Origin: DATFXM01 sp035315885
Lineage (GTDB): Bacteria; Acidobacteriota; Blastocatellia; UBA7656
Direction: 5' to 3'
NCBI GenBank assembly: GCA_035315885.1
Contig: DATFXM010000174.1
Span: 1 to 64,000 of the forward strand
DNA: 64,000 nt
Shown: in pieces, positions 16,555-25,914 of the stretch
Layout of the letters: every line of letters begins with the position of its first letter
Numbering within the stretch: the first letter of the stretch is position 1
Made by a program: the position numbers and the translations under genes
The notes under the pieces: model-generated
Databases searched by the model: none
Told to the model about the DNA's origin: nothing
The model's input: the letters and a program-made list of their open reading frames with translations, nothing else

Positions 16555-17730
16555 ATGGCTACAGATAAAGACGTCGCGATTCTGGTCGTAGACGACGAAG
16601 AACCAGTTCGCAAATTACTGACAACTCTTATTTCAACAAAATACAACTGCGTTCCTGCAGCCAGCGCCCATGAGGCGATGGTGCTTTTGAGAGGATCCGC
16701 TTTCAATCTCGTTCTGAGCGACATAACGATGCCCGGCGCATCAGGCATTGAGCTGTGCGAGCACGCGCGTAAGCTATGCCCCGAGACAACTGTGATAATG
16801 GTCTCAGGCATGACCGATATCCAGTACGCGATCGAATCCATGAGGCACGGCGCGTTTGATTACGTAACGAAGCCGTTCGATTTGAATCAACTAATGCTGG
16901 CGATAGAGCGAGGTCTGCGGTATCAGCGACTGATGTCCGCAAAACGTCACTACGAAGAGTCGCTCGAGGAGACTGTCCTGTCGCGCACCTCGGAACTTCG
17001 ATCGTTGAATGAAACTCTCAATCAGATGCTCGAATCTCTGTATACAAACTATCGCGCGACCTTGCGAGCGCTTGCCGGTGCGCTCGAAGCACGTGATGTA
17101 GAGACCGCCGGTCACTCGGACCGAGTTGTGGCTTACTCGCTCAAACTTGGACGCGAGCTCGGCCTCACGGACAATGAACTGATCGCGCTGGAGCAAGGCG
17201 CGCTGTTGCACGACATCGGAAAGATCGGTGTTCCCGATTCGATCCTGAGGAAGACCGGTCCCCTTTCGCACGAAGAATGGCGGGAGATGCGAAGCCACAT
17301 CGACTACGGACTGCGAATAATAAACGGCATTGATTTTTTGAAAGGCGCTGCGCCGGTGGTTGGCCAGCATCACGAGAAGTTCGACGGGAGCGGATATCCG
17401 AAAGGACTACAAGGGCAGTACATTCACATCAACGCGCGCATCTTCGCGGTGGCCGATGCATTCGACGCGATAACCAGCGATCGTCCGTATCGCTCTTCGC
17501 AGGGATACGCCGCGGCGCGCGACGAGATCGTGGCTAATGCGGGACACCATTTCGACCCCACCGTCGTTCAGGCTTTTCTATCGGTCGACGAATCGGAATG
17601 GCATGACATACGGAGTACAGCCGACTCTCGCGACTACATTGAACAGATCATCGATAAGCACGAGATCCGGTCGTTCATCGTTTCACTCAAGCGCCACACC
17701 GGCGCTGCCGGTATCAGTTCTGAGTTCTGA
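16555..17730 (+). CDS. response regulator with HD-GYP phosphodiesterase domain (RpfG-like)
   Basis: Two-component output protein of 391 residues. The receiver domain (residues 8-120) has the acidic pair DDE at 13-15, phospho-acceptor D56 in LVLSDITMP and K106 in YVTKPFD. A coiled-coil linker (about 125-165) leads to an HD-GYP domain with H219/D220 in LLHDIGKIGVP, the HHEKFDGSGYPKGL signature (272-285) and DAFDAITSDRPYR. Such domains hydrolyse cyclic di-GMP. The signature residues are intact, so activity is expected. No histidine kinase is adjacent. The last codons and the TGA stop (SSEF-stop) are made by a TTCTGAG array. Confidence 0.93.
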   Translation: MATDKDVAILVVDDEEPVRKLLTTLISTKYNCVPAASAHEAMVLLRGSAFNLVLSDITMPGASGIELCEHARKLCPETTVIMVSGMTDIQYAIESMRHGAFDYVTKPFDLNQLMLAIERGLRYQRLMSAKRHYEESLEETVLSRTSELRSLNETLNQMLESLYTNYRATLRALAGALEARDVETAGHSDRVVAYSLKLGRELGLTDNELIALEQGALLHDIGKIGVPDSILRKTGPLSHEEWREMRSHIDYGLRIINGIDFLKGAAPVVGQHHEKFDGSGYPKGLQGQYIHINARIFAVADAFDAITSDRPYRSSQGYAAARDEIVANAGHHFDPTVVQAFLSVDESEWHDIRSTADSRDYIEQIIDKHEIRSFIVSLKRHTGAAGISSEF

Positions 17731-17783
17731 GTCGGCGGTAATAATCGACTGGAATTGGAAGAGCACTCAGAACTCAGAACTCA
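17716..17783. repeat. paired TTCTGAG heptamer element between convergent genes
   Basis: The left arm (17716-17732) overlaps the end of the HD-GYP gene and supplies its stop codon. The right arm (17763-17783) is CTCAGAA units. The spacer is about 30 nt. It separates the HD-GYP gene from the convergent BNR-repeat gene. Confidence 0.8.
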
Positions 17784-17851
17784 CTTAGTTCTCTCCGTGA
17801 AACTCTGACTTGTTAGGTCGCTTATCCCGTCGACAGTTGACCCTCCAAGCT

Positions 17852-17900
17852 CCAACCAGAAACCCGAAACCCCGAACCCTAAACCCTACACCCTACTGCC
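17852..17900. repeat. GGTTTCG/GGTTTAG heptamer array at the end of the BNR gene
   Basis: Read on the minus strand, GGGCAGTAGGG is followed by GTAGGGT, TTAGGGT, TCGGGGT and TTCGGGT units. The array overlaps the last codons of the BNR gene and provides its TAG stop. Confidence 0.7.
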
Positions 17901-20900
17901 CAATCTTCGGGCCCGGATTTATGAAGGCTATTCCACTCTCTCGAATCTGTTTGTTCAGATTCGGAATCGATTCCTCGATGACTTTGTTCAACTTCTCGAT
18001 CGCTGAGCCAAACTCCTTAGCAAGGCTATCTATCCGCGCCATCTGCTCCGCATTCGGAGCCGCCGTGTAGCTATCGAGGGAGTTGAACATCTGCCCGATC
18101 TCTCTCAACAAAGGACGCGGCGAACCCGGAAGCGCCGGACCCGCTCCCCCTGACTGATCAAACACCGGCACGATGTATTTCTGAAGCTGCTCCAGTGCGT
18201 CACTAATCGTCTTCGTAGAAGCCATCACATCCGGAGGTGTGTTCTGAATGCGCCTCAAGCTCTCTTGCAGCGCAGTCATCTGCGTCCGAAGTGCCTGCAG
18301 CGATCGCTGCGCAGCCTGTCCGGAACGCTGAAGCTCGTAGAGCCTCATCAACGCCTCTTCCCACTTCCGCCGGTCCGCCTCGCTGATCTGAATCCGCGAG
18401 TCCTCTTCAACCCGCACAGTAGTAGTCAACTGTTTGCCCCCGGCACTCAACTTGACGCTGTAATCGCCGGGCGAGACCCTCGGGCCGCGAGCCGCTCCAA
18501 ATCCGAATCCCCCACCGCCTCCAAAGGCGGGCTGCTCCTGTTGCTGTCCAGCTTCTGTAGTTGCGCCTTGCCCTTGCTGCCCTGTTGCTTGTTGTCCCGG
18601 TCCTTGTTGTCCCGCGCCTTCAGCACCTGCCGCCGTCTGACCCGCGCGGCCGCCTCCGCCTGCGCCGCGGCCGGCGCCACCTCGACCGCCGCCAGCGCCT
18701 GGTCCGCCAGCTCCCGGGGTGAGCACACCGTATCGCAAATCCCAGACGACACGATTGAGCCCGGCCTCTCGAGGACCAATCAACTCCCGCACCGTCTTGC
18801 CATCTCGACTGGTGATCGTCACCCGCACCGGCTGCTCTGAACGAGCTTTCAAATAGTAGTTGATCATCGCACCCGATGGCGGATTTGGCGCGTGATAGTC
18901 TTTGTGACCGGTAGGACCTCTCCGATTGTACATCCGAAACTCAGTAGCCGGCCGCGGGTCAAACAAGAACGCGTCGGAAGCCATCACCGACTCGCTCAGC
19001 TTTTCCAACGGTCCGATGTCGTCGAGTACCCAGACGGATCGACCGTGAGTGCCAATCACCAGATCGTTGTCGCGCGGATGAATCTGTATATCGTCCACGC
19101 GCACCATCGGCAGATTCCCCTTTAACCTCGCCCAGTGCGCTCCTCGATCGATCGACACAAAAGCTCCGAATTCCGTTCCAAGAAAGAGCAGGTTCTGATT
19201 TCGGGGATGCTCCCGCACGACGCGACACGTGACGCCAACCGGAAGATCGCTCTTTATTGACTTCCACGACTCACCGAAATCAGTGCTCACGAAGATGTAG
19301 GTGCTGTAGTCATCGGAGCGATGCCCATCAAAGGTCACGTACACCGTGCCTTCCGCAAATCGGGACGGAACCACGCGGCTCACATAAGTATTCTTCGGGA
19401 CGCCTGGTACCCGAGCGGTAATGTTTTTCCAGGTCCTGGCCCCATCTCGCGACACCTGAAGATTCCCATCGTCAGTGCCCGCGTACAAAATGCCTTCCTT
19501 GACCGGCGATTCTGCGAGTGTGACGACCTGACCAAACGTCTCTTGTCCATCGTGCCGCGACAGCATGTCTTTGTCGGGCAACTTACCCATGATTGGAATC
19601 TTCTCGCGATCGGCGTTATTGGTCATATCGTCGCTTCGGGTCCAAGTATCGCCGCGGTCGGTCGAGCGGAACACGCGATTCCCTGCGAAGTAGACAACCC
19701 GATTGTTGTGGGAAGAGATAACAATCGGTGAATTCCAGTCAAAGCGATAGGGTGTTTCTCCCGTAGGCGCCTCCGGCTTGATGTTGCGGCGCTCCGAAGT
19801 CTTCAGCTCGAGACGCGCGACGTTGCCGTTCTGAGATTCAACGTAGACGATTGATGGATCTGTCGGGTCCACGACGGAATAGAAGCCGTCACCTCCGCCT
19901 GTCCTGAACCAGTCGTCGTTGCCTATGCCTTCCTGAAACAGCGTTGCGCTGGGTCCGGCCCAGCTCCCGTTGTCCTGCAAACCGCCATACACGAAGTACG
20001 GCTTCTGATTGTCCAAAGAGATCTCGTAGAACTGGCCCAGCGGAATCGTATTCAGGTGATCCCACGTCCGGCCCCGGTCGTAGGACTGGTGTATGCCTCC
20101 ATCCGAACCGGCCAGCATGTGATTGGAGTTGAGCGGATCGATCCACAAGCCGTGGTAGTCTCCATGTATACGCGTCACGACGTTGTTCACAAAAGTCTTT
20201 CCACCGTCCTCAGACGTAAGCATACTCGCCGCGCACAACCAGATTCGCTGATCGTTGTTGGGATCTATACGGATCTGGCTGTAGTACATCGGCCGCGAAT
20301 TGGTGTCGCTCATTTTTCGCCACGTCTCGCCGCGATCCTCTGATCTGAAGGTTCCACCCTTTGCGTTTTCGATCACCGCGTAAACGATATTAGGGTTCGC
20401 ACGATAGACGTCGACGCCGATGCGGCCGGTGATACCTTCTGGCAGATCCTTCGTCAGTTTTTTCCAGGTCGCTCCGCCGTCAATCGTCTTGTAGAGGCCG
20501 CTCGATGGACCGCCCCCGTTAAAGCCAAACGGAGCGCGCCGTCGCTGGTACATCGCGGCGTACAGCGTCCACGGGCTTTGAGGGTCGATGGCGATATCGG
20601 TCGCGCCGGTGTCTTCGTTTACGAACAGCGATTGAATCCACGTCTTGCCGCCGTCGGACGTCTTATAGACGCCACGCTCCTTGTTCGATCCCCAGAGGTG
20701 TCCAGTGGCGGCTACGTATACAGTGTTCGGGTCTCGAGGGTCGATGACAATTCGGCCGATGTGCTTGGAGTCGCGGAGTCCGACGTTTTGCCAGGTCCTG
20801 CCTCCGTCGAGCGAGCGGTAGACTCCGTCGCCCCAGGACGAGCTCTGCCTATTGTTCGACTCGCCGGTTCCCACCCACACCACGTTCGGATCGGATGGAG

Positions 20901-21219
20901 CTACCGCTACATCGCCGATCGAAGTCGAGCCGGCGTCGTCGAACATCGCTTCCCACGTCGTTCCATTGTTGGTGGTTTTCCATACGCCGCCTGTCGCCGC
21001 TCCCACATAGAACGTCGAAGGGCTGGTTTCGACTACCGCAAAATCGTCGATCCGGCCGCCCATGTTTGCCGGGCCAATCGCCCGGAACTGGAGACTCTTC
21101 AATACATCCTCTAGTTTCCCGTTGCTTTCCTGCGAATCAACCGGCCCCGCCGCCAAGGCGACCGGGGTGATCAGCGAAGCGAGAAGCAGGAACCGAATTG
21201 CAATCGAGGTAGTGTTCAT
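17893..21219 (-). CDS. large exported BNR/Asp-box repeat protein (sortilin/VPS10-like beta-propeller)
   Basis: A secreted protein of about 1108 residues. The start is ATG 21219, 5 nt after AAAGGA, giving a clean signal peptide (cut near AALAA/GPVD). Residues ~40-760 form beta-propellers with at least nine Asp-box motifs (S-x-D-x-G-x-T-W), for example SLDGGRTW, TSDGGKTW, TIDGGATW, SYDRGRTW and STDRGDTW. Related proteins are often annotated as glycosyl hydrolase or photosystem-stability-like, but no catalytic residues can be assigned here. A Gly/Gln-rich linker (about residues 833-910) divides the propellers from a helical C-terminal domain. The stop codon is inside a heptamer array. It is divergent from the sigma factor gene. 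Function is unknown; it may bind or process an extracellular polymer. Confidence 0.85.
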   Translation of the reverse strand: MNTTSIAIRFLLLASLITPVALAAGPVDSQESNGKLEDVLKSLQFRAIGPANMGGRIDDFAVVETSPSTFYVGAATGGVWKTTNNGTTWEAMFDDAGSTSIGDVAVAPSDPNVVWVGTGESNNRQSSSWGDGVYRSLDGGRTWQNVGLRDSKHIGRIVIDPRDPNTVYVAATGHLWGSNKERGVYKTSDGGKTWIQSLFVNEDTGATDIAIDPQSPWTLYAAMYQRRRAPFGFNGGGPSSGLYKTIDGGATWKKLTKDLPEGITGRIGVDVYRANPNIVYAVIENAKGGTFRSEDRGETWRKMSDTNSRPMYYSQIRIDPNNDQRIWLCAASMLTSEDGGKTFVNNVVTRIHGDYHGLWIDPLNSNHMLAGSDGGIHQSYDRGRTWDHLNTIPLGQFYEISLDNQKPYFVYGGLQDNGSWAGPSATLFQEGIGNDDWFRTGGGDGFYSVVDPTDPSIVYVESQNGNVARLELKTSERRNIKPEAPTGETPYRFDWNSPIVISSHNNRVVYFAGNRVFRSTDRGDTWTRSDDMTNNADREKIPIMGKLPDKDMLSRHDGQETFGQVVTLAESPVKEGILYAGTDDGNLQVSRDGARTWKNITARVPGVPKNTYVSRVVPSRFAEGTVYVTFDGHRSDDYSTYIFVSTDFGESWKSIKSDLPVGVTCRVVREHPRNQNLLFLGTEFGAFVSIDRGAHWARLKGNLPMVRVDDIQIHPRDNDLVIGTHGRSVWVLDDIGPLEKLSESVMASDAFLFDPRPATEFRMYNRRGPTGHKDYHAPNPPSGAMINYYLKARSEQPVRVTITSRDGKTVRELIGPREAGLNRVVWDLRYGVLTPGAGGPGAGGGRGGAGRGAGGGGRAGQTAAGAEGAGQQGPGQQATGQQGQGATTEAGQQQEQPAFGGGGGFGFGAARGPRVSPGDYSVKLSAGGKQLTTTVRVEEDSRIQISEADRRKWEEALMRLYELQRSGQAAQRSLQALRTQMTALQESLRRIQNTPPDVMASTKTISDALEQLQKYIVPVFDQSGGAGPALPGSPRPLLREIGQMFNSLDSYTAAPNAEQMARIDSLAKEFGSAIEKLNKVIEESIPNLNKQIRESGIAFINPGPKIGQ

Positions 21220-21264
21220 AGCCGTCCTTTTGTTGACTGAAATCCACTGATGAAATGGAACGGG

Positions 21265-21293
21265 TTGAGTGCTTTTGCGGGCGAAACTATCAT
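21265..21293 (+). promoter_or_regulatory. sigma-70-type promoter for the ECF sigma factor gene
   Basis: TTGAGT (21265-21270) and TATCAT (21288-21293) are exactly 17 nt apart, matching four and five of six consensus bases. Transcription would start near 21300, 60-85 nt before the likely start codon. This argues against the longer reading frame that opens at 21269. Confidence 0.5.
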
Positions 21294-21385
21294 TGCGGGG
21301 CGGACGAGTCAATCGGGAGACGCCAAAATGGAAGCTTTTCCCGCGAATTGTGTCTAACCATATGGTTGGCGGTTTGACGGTGCTC

Positions 21386-21976
21386 ATGACCGGGAGTCAA
21401 AACAGGGAAAGTCAAAAGAAGGAGAGAGACCAGCACGGTCTGGTTCTCGAGGCGCAGCGGGGAGACGTGGACGCATTCAGGGCGTTGTATGAGCTCCATC
21501 GCGACCGAGTCTACAATCTCGCGCACTACATGCTGGGCGATGCGCTTTGGGCTGAGGACACCCTCCAGACGGTCTTCATGAAGGCTCACCGCGGACTGGA
21601 CACGTTCAGACTTGAGTCCGCGTTCGGCACCTGGATCTACCGGATAACCCTGAACGAATGTCAGAATCAGTTGCGAGGGCACAAGGCCCAGCTTGTACCG
21701 CTCGAAGAGATCCTCGGCGAAGAACCCGAGCGAGATGACAGACCGCTTCCGGACGCTGCACATCAGGCCAGCCAGCGGTCGGAAGTTGTGCGGCAGGCGG
21801 TGATGGATCTGTCCCAAAAGCTTCGCGCAGTAGTCGTGCTGAAGTACTTCGAGGGTTTGTCCTACGAAGAGATTGCGAACTTGCTCGAGTGCTCGCCGGG
21901 AACGGTAGCCTCGAGAATGAACCGCGCACTGTTGAAGATTGAGGAGCGCCTTCGACCGTTGAAAGGCGTCTTGTGA
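21386..21976 (+). CDS. ECF RNA polymerase sigma factor (sigma-70 family)
   Basis: An extracytoplasmic-function sigma factor of about 196 residues. Region 2 covers ALYELHRDRVYNLAHYMLGD and the AEDTLQTVFMKAH / FGTWIYRITLNECQNQLR segments. A variable acidic linker follows (EEPERDDRPLPD). Region 4 has LKYFEGLSYEEIANLLECS and the helix-turn-helix that ends in GTVASRMNRALLKIEERL. The start is uncertain: ATG 21386 or ATG 21362, neither with a strong ribosome site. The frame is open from 21269, but that overlaps a plausible promoter. The next gene encodes a zinc-finger membrane protein that fits as its anti-sigma factor, and a TonB receptor follows, so this is probably a cell-envelope-signal regulator. 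Confidence 0.9.
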   Translation: MTGSQNRESQKKERDQHGLVLEAQRGDVDAFRALYELHRDRVYNLAHYMLGDALWAEDTLQTVFMKAHRGLDTFRLESAFGTWIYRITLNECQNQLRGHKAQLVPLEEILGEEPERDDRPLPDAAHQASQRSEVVRQAVMDLSQKLRAVVVLKYFEGLSYEEIANLLECSPGTVASRMNRALLKIEERLRPLKGVL

Positions 21977-22040
21977 CACGCAACCACTTAATGCCCTTCT
22001 TGATGCGAATCCATCCGTAGCGAAAGGTACGGTCGTTCTT

Positions 22041-22757
22041 ATGAAGTGTTGGCGAATCGATATTAGACGACGGCTTGCGAGCTACCTGCACAACGAGCTG
22101 AAACCGGCGCGCTCTGCGAGTATTGAGCGTCATCTGCTGGATTGTAGCCGATGCAGGACTGCGCTTTTGCGTTTGCGAACCGGCAGTGCGTTCGCGCAGA
22201 TGTTGGACCAGCAAAAACCCGAACGCGATCGGTGGGAGGCCATTCAAACCTCTATACAATCAAATGCAGCGGGCGAGTCTCGTCAAGCGTACAGAGCCAG
22301 TCGAGCGTGGCCGCTGTTTTCGCTTCTGCGACGGCCCGCCCTCGTCCCGGTCGCGTTCGCGGCAGTCCTTGCGCTTGCTGGAATGTTAGTGCTCATTGCC
22401 AGGACTTCGGACCGCCAACTCCTGCGTGGGATGACCCTGGCCCTTGATACGGGTGAATTTCAGCCCGTCAGTATCTCGGGAATCGAGCAATCCACGAAGG
22501 CTCACGTCGTAGCCGAAGGCTATGTCAGCGAAGTGAAGATCAACGACGAAGACGGCGACTTGAGCTTTAAGCTTGTTGAGAACCTCGACGCTCGCGAGCC
22601 GTTCATCATCTGTGAAATCATCGATCCGATTCGCCTGGAACCGCCGCAAGTCGGAAGCCGCGTGCGGGTCTATGGCGTCAGCCGTTACGACAATCAGGCA
22701 AACCACAACTGGTACGAAGTTCACCCCGTGTTGAACATCGAGCTCGTACGGCATTGA
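22041..22757 (+). CDS. zinc-finger anti-sigma factor with extracytoplasmic OB-like domain
   Basis: A 238-residue single-pass membrane protein. The N-terminal cytoplasmic part has the anti-sigma zinc-finger signature H-x3-C-x2-C (H31, C35, C38), as in ZAS-type anti-sigma factors that hold ECF sigma factors. One membrane helix lies at about residues 100-120. The C-terminal part (residues 125-238) has alternating beta strands (AHVVAEGYVSEVKINDEDG, VGSRVRVYGVSRYDN) that could be an OB-like fold; this assignment is tentative. It starts 64 nt after the sigma gene, so the pair is likely an operon. The outer domain would be the sensing part. I know of no precise family name for it. Confidence 0.75.
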   Translation: MKCWRIDIRRRLASYLHNELKPARSASIERHLLDCSRCRTALLRLRTGSAFAQMLDQQKPERDRWEAIQTSIQSNAAGESRQAYRASRAWPLFSLLRRPALVPVAFAAVLALAGMLVLIARTSDRQLLRGMTLALDTGEFQPVSISGIEQSTKAHVVAEGYVSEVKINDEDGDLSFKLVENLDAREPFIICEIIDPIRLEPPQVGSRVRVYGVSRYDNQANHNWYEVHPVLNIELVRH

Positions 22758-22809
22758 CTAAGCCTCGCAGGGTAGCTGCTGAACCTCTCAACACAAAGAG
22801 AAAAAACAA

Positions 22810-25281
22810 ATGAAATCCACCGTCAGAATTCTGCTCATTCTAGTTTTGCCCTTCGCGTTCGCGAAAAGCGCCGGGGCGCAGTCGAATGTTGGTTTGATCC
22901 GCGGAAGGGTGACGGATCAGAACGGCGCGGTAGTCCAGGGTGCGACCGTGCGGCTTACCAGCTCGATAACCGGCTATTCTCAAACGCGTATGACCGATGC
23001 CGATGGCACGTACCAGTTGCTCGACGTGCCGTTCAACGATTATGTGTTGTGGGTGCAGGTGGACAGGTTTGAGCCGTTTCGACAAGAGCTGACGATCAAG
23101 TCGAACGTTGTTCATCAAGTAGATCCACAGCTCCGGGCCGCCGGAGCCAGCCAGGAGATCACGATCTCCGCTGGCCTCGACGTGATAAATCCGGAAAAGA
23201 CCGCACCGACGACGGTCGTCGATCGGAACTGGATCCTGCGCTTTCCATCGGCAGCGCCGAGCCGAAGCGCAGAGCAAATCATCGCAACCGCTCCAGGCTG
23301 GACCGAGGACGCCAACGGGCGACTTCACGCGCGAGGTATCGAATATCAGGTTCAATACTCGATCGATGGCATACCGGTGACTGACACAATTGCCGATACT
23401 TTTGCGGCGTCTCCTGACCCCCGCACGTTTCGTTCGGTGGAAATCAGCACCGCCAACATTCCGGCCGAGTACGGCAACAAGGTCGCGGGGGTCATCGCGG
23501 TCACTTCGAAGTCCGGGCTCGAACTCGCTAACGAAGGAAGCGTGACGATGTCGGGCGGGAGCTTCGAGACGGTAGAGGGCTCAGTCGAAATGGGCGGACA
23601 CACCAAGAAGTTCGGTTACTTCATCAGCTCGGCGTTCGGTGCGTCGCATCGATTTCTTGATCCTCCCGCGATTGAGAACTTTCACAACGAAGGTTCCGGG
23701 CTGAAGTTTTTCACGAAACTGGACTACACACCGAACCCGAGCGATTTATTCAGGTTGAATCTATTCGCGAACGCTCAGGGGTTCGACGTTCCAAACCTTC
23801 CCGATCAGGAGGCTGAAGGGCAGAATCAACGACGCAACACGAACGACAACATGCAGTCGTTCTCGTGGCAACATATCTTTTCGCCGAACCTGGTTGGCTA
23901 TCTCGCGGGATATCATCGCTACAACTCCGCCGACTTGAAGAGCAACGACGAAACGGGGCCGGTTTGGGCCGAGCAGTCCAGACACCATTCGAACTACGGG
24001 TTGCTCGGATCGCTGAGCTATCACAAGAGCCGCCACACGATTAAGGGTGGATTCGAGTTTACCTGGTTTCCGGTCACCGAGTCGTTCACATTCGCGATCA
24101 CCGACCTGGATGAACTGCTGGAAAAAGAGCCCGACCTGCCCGAAGAAGTTCAGGGATTCACGATCGAGAATCCGTTCTTCTTCCGGGATCATCAGCGAGG
24201 CTGGGAGGGTTCGGCGTACATTCAGGATCACATCAACGCCGCCCGGAATCTGACGTTTGATGTTGGTCTTCGCTACGACAGCTATCATTTCCTGGTAGAC
24301 AAAGATTTCGTAAGCCCCCGGGTAGGAGTGGCGTACCACTTCGACAAGAGCAAGACTGTTCTTCGCGCGTCGTACGATCGCTTCCTGGAGACGCCCGCTC
24401 TCGAAAATCTGCTGCTATCTTCGTCGCCCGAAGCGCAAATCTTCAGTCCCGCGGGCGAGGACGACATGGCTGCACGTAAGCGACTGCCCGTCCGACTTGC
24501 TCGGACACTTCGCGCGGCGCAGGAACCCGATCAGGGCGACGCCGACAAGGGAGCGCCGGTCGAACCAAGCCGCGAATGGCAGATTGATACCGGATTCCAG
24601 CAGCAGTTCGGAAAGTACGTCAGGCTTGACGCAGACTTCTACTATCGGCGGCTAAAGAACCCACCCGAAATCGTCAACTTTCTCGAGACCGGAATAATAT
24701 TCCCGGCGACGCTCGATCACAGTCGATCTAAAGGAGTGGAGACTCGCCTCGACGTCGCCAGAGTGCATGGGTTCTCGGCTTTTGTCAGCTACACGAATCT
24801 GCACATATACGGTTTCGCGCCGATCACCGGCGGTCTGTTCCTCGGAGAAGCGGTAGACCTTCGCGAGCATGCGGGGCAACGGGTGAATATCGAAGAAGAC
24901 CAGCGGAACACGGTGGTTTTCCAGGCAATGTATGACCGTCTGCCCGGCGGCCTCTGGGCCGCGTTTGGCGGACGTCACGACAGCGGGTTTTCGGTGGAGC
25001 TCGAACCAGACTCCAGCGAGGAAGAATTCGCGATGGAGTTCCCGGAGAAGATTCTCGACCGGGTGAATTTCGAGCGCGGGTTCATCAAACCGCACACGGT
25101 CTTTGGTTTCTCAGTCGGGCGCCGGTTCAGGCTGAACGAGCACCTCTCGCTTGATGGCCAGTTCAACATTCAGAACCTTGCGGACAGCTTCTATCTGATA
25201 ACTTTCGAGAGTGTTTTTTCTGGCACGACAGTCGGCAGGCCTCGCGCCTACAGTGGACGTCTGTCATTGAACTTCAAGTAG
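22810..25281 (+). CDS. TonB-dependent receptor with carboxypeptidase-regulatory domain, copy 3
   Basis: A shorter receptor of 823 residues. The signal peptide ends near GAQSN (residue 25), the regulatory domain spans about residues 27-110 (IRGRVTDQNGAVVQGA, YQLLDVPFNDYVLWV), and the plug (about 115-240) includes APTTVVDRNWILRFPSA and the YSIDGIPVTDT loop. The barrel ends in YSGRLSLNFK, so the last residue is Lys and not the usual aromatic, with Phe next to last. It lies 52 nt after the anti-sigma gene and directly before a ferritin-like gene. This resembles sigma/anti-sigma/TonB receptor sets used for iron or other surface-signal uptake, but the N-terminal domain is not the STN signalling domain of FecA-type receptors. 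Confidence 0.88.
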   Translation: MKSTVRILLILVLPFAFAKSAGAQSNVGLIRGRVTDQNGAVVQGATVRLTSSITGYSQTRMTDADGTYQLLDVPFNDYVLWVQVDRFEPFRQELTIKSNVVHQVDPQLRAAGASQEITISAGLDVINPEKTAPTTVVDRNWILRFPSAAPSRSAEQIIATAPGWTEDANGRLHARGIEYQVQYSIDGIPVTDTIADTFAASPDPRTFRSVEISTANIPAEYGNKVAGVIAVTSKSGLELANEGSVTMSGGSFETVEGSVEMGGHTKKFGYFISSAFGASHRFLDPPAIENFHNEGSGLKFFTKLDYTPNPSDLFRLNLFANAQGFDVPNLPDQEAEGQNQRRNTNDNMQSFSWQHIFSPNLVGYLAGYHRYNSADLKSNDETGPVWAEQSRHHSNYGLLGSLSYHKSRHTIKGGFEFTWFPVTESFTFAITDLDELLEKEPDLPEEVQGFTIENPFFFRDHQRGWEGSAYIQDHINAARNLTFDVGLRYDSYHFLVDKDFVSPRVGVAYHFDKSKTVLRASYDRFLETPALENLLLSSSPEAQIFSPAGEDDMAARKRLPVRLARTLRAAQEPDQGDADKGAPVEPSREWQIDTGFQQQFGKYVRLDADFYYRRLKNPPEIVNFLETGIIFPATLDHSRSKGVETRLDVARVHGFSAFVSYTNLHIYGFAPITGGLFLGEAVDLREHAGQRVNIEEDQRNTVVFQAMYDRLPGGLWAAFGGRHDSGFSVELEPDSSEEEFAMEFPEKILDRVNFERGFIKPHTVFGFSVGRRFRLNEHLSLDGQFNIQNLADSFYLITFESVFSGTTVGRPRAYSGRLSLNFK

Positions 25282-25353
25282 CCTTCTGTTTGCGGGTTTC
25301 GCATAGTACTTGGGAGCATTACAATTGCTCCTGACGATTGGAGACCAAAACAG

Positions 25354-25893
25354 ATGAGCAAAACACCTTTTCTGACAGACATCAAGGCGATCCGCGAGCG
25401 AGCGCGCAAGCATATCGAGCGAGGCGCGGTGACCGAGGGCTACAGCGCCGATCGTGAGACGGTAGTTCGAATCCTGAATGAAGCTCTCGCTACCGAAATC
25501 GTATGTGTGCTTCGCTATAAGCGCCATTTCTTCATGGCTTCGGGAATTAATGCTCAGAGCGTGGCTGCTGAATTCCTGCAGCACGCAAACGAAGAGCAGG
25601 GCCACGCCGATCAAATCGCGCAACGCATTGTACAGCTCGGGGGAGAACCAAACCTCTCTCCCGAGGGAATGCTGAGCCGAAGTCATTCGGAGTACGTTGA
25701 AGGCGATTCGCTGATCGGGATGATCAAGGAGGATCTGGTCGCCGAACGCGTAGCGATCGACAGCTACCGCGAGATGATAGCCTACTGCGGAAACGACGAT
25801 CCTACGACGCGGCGAATGCTTGAATCGATCCTCGCGGTCGAAGAGGAACACGCCGAGGATCTGGTCACGCTGCTCACTGAGCTCGGCAAGTGA
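25354..25893 (+). CDS. ferritin-like / bacterioferritin-type diiron protein
   Basis: A 179-residue four-helix ferritin-like protein of the bacterioferritin/Dps-like group. The diiron ligands fit the family spacing: E48 in LATEIVC, E81 and H84 in EEQGH, E131 in LVAERVA, and E163 with H166 in EEEH. Such proteins oxidise and store iron, or protect against peroxide. No haem-binding Met equivalent can be assigned with confidence. GGAG lies 10 nt before ATG 25354. Its place behind the sigma/anti-sigma/receptor set suggests a shared iron or redox theme. The reaction is inferred from the ligand pattern. Confidence 0.85.
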   Translation: MSKTPFLTDIKAIRERARKHIERGAVTEGYSADRETVVRILNEALATEIVCVLRYKRHFFMASGINAQSVAAEFLQHANEEQGHADQIAQRIVQLGGEPNLSPEGMLSRSHSEYVEGDSLIGMIKEDLVAERVAIDSYREMIAYCGNDDPTTRRMLESILAVEEEHAEDLVTLLTELGK

Positions 25894-25914
25894 GCTCTGA
25901 GCTGCCGCACTGAA

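Noticed and set aside
21220..21387. N-terminal extension of the BNR protein frame across the divergent region
   Set aside because: It would overlap the sigma gene. ATG 21219 has a ribosome site and a clean signal peptide.
21290..21979. 229-residue minus-strand frame
   Set aside because: Antisense shadow of the sigma factor gene.
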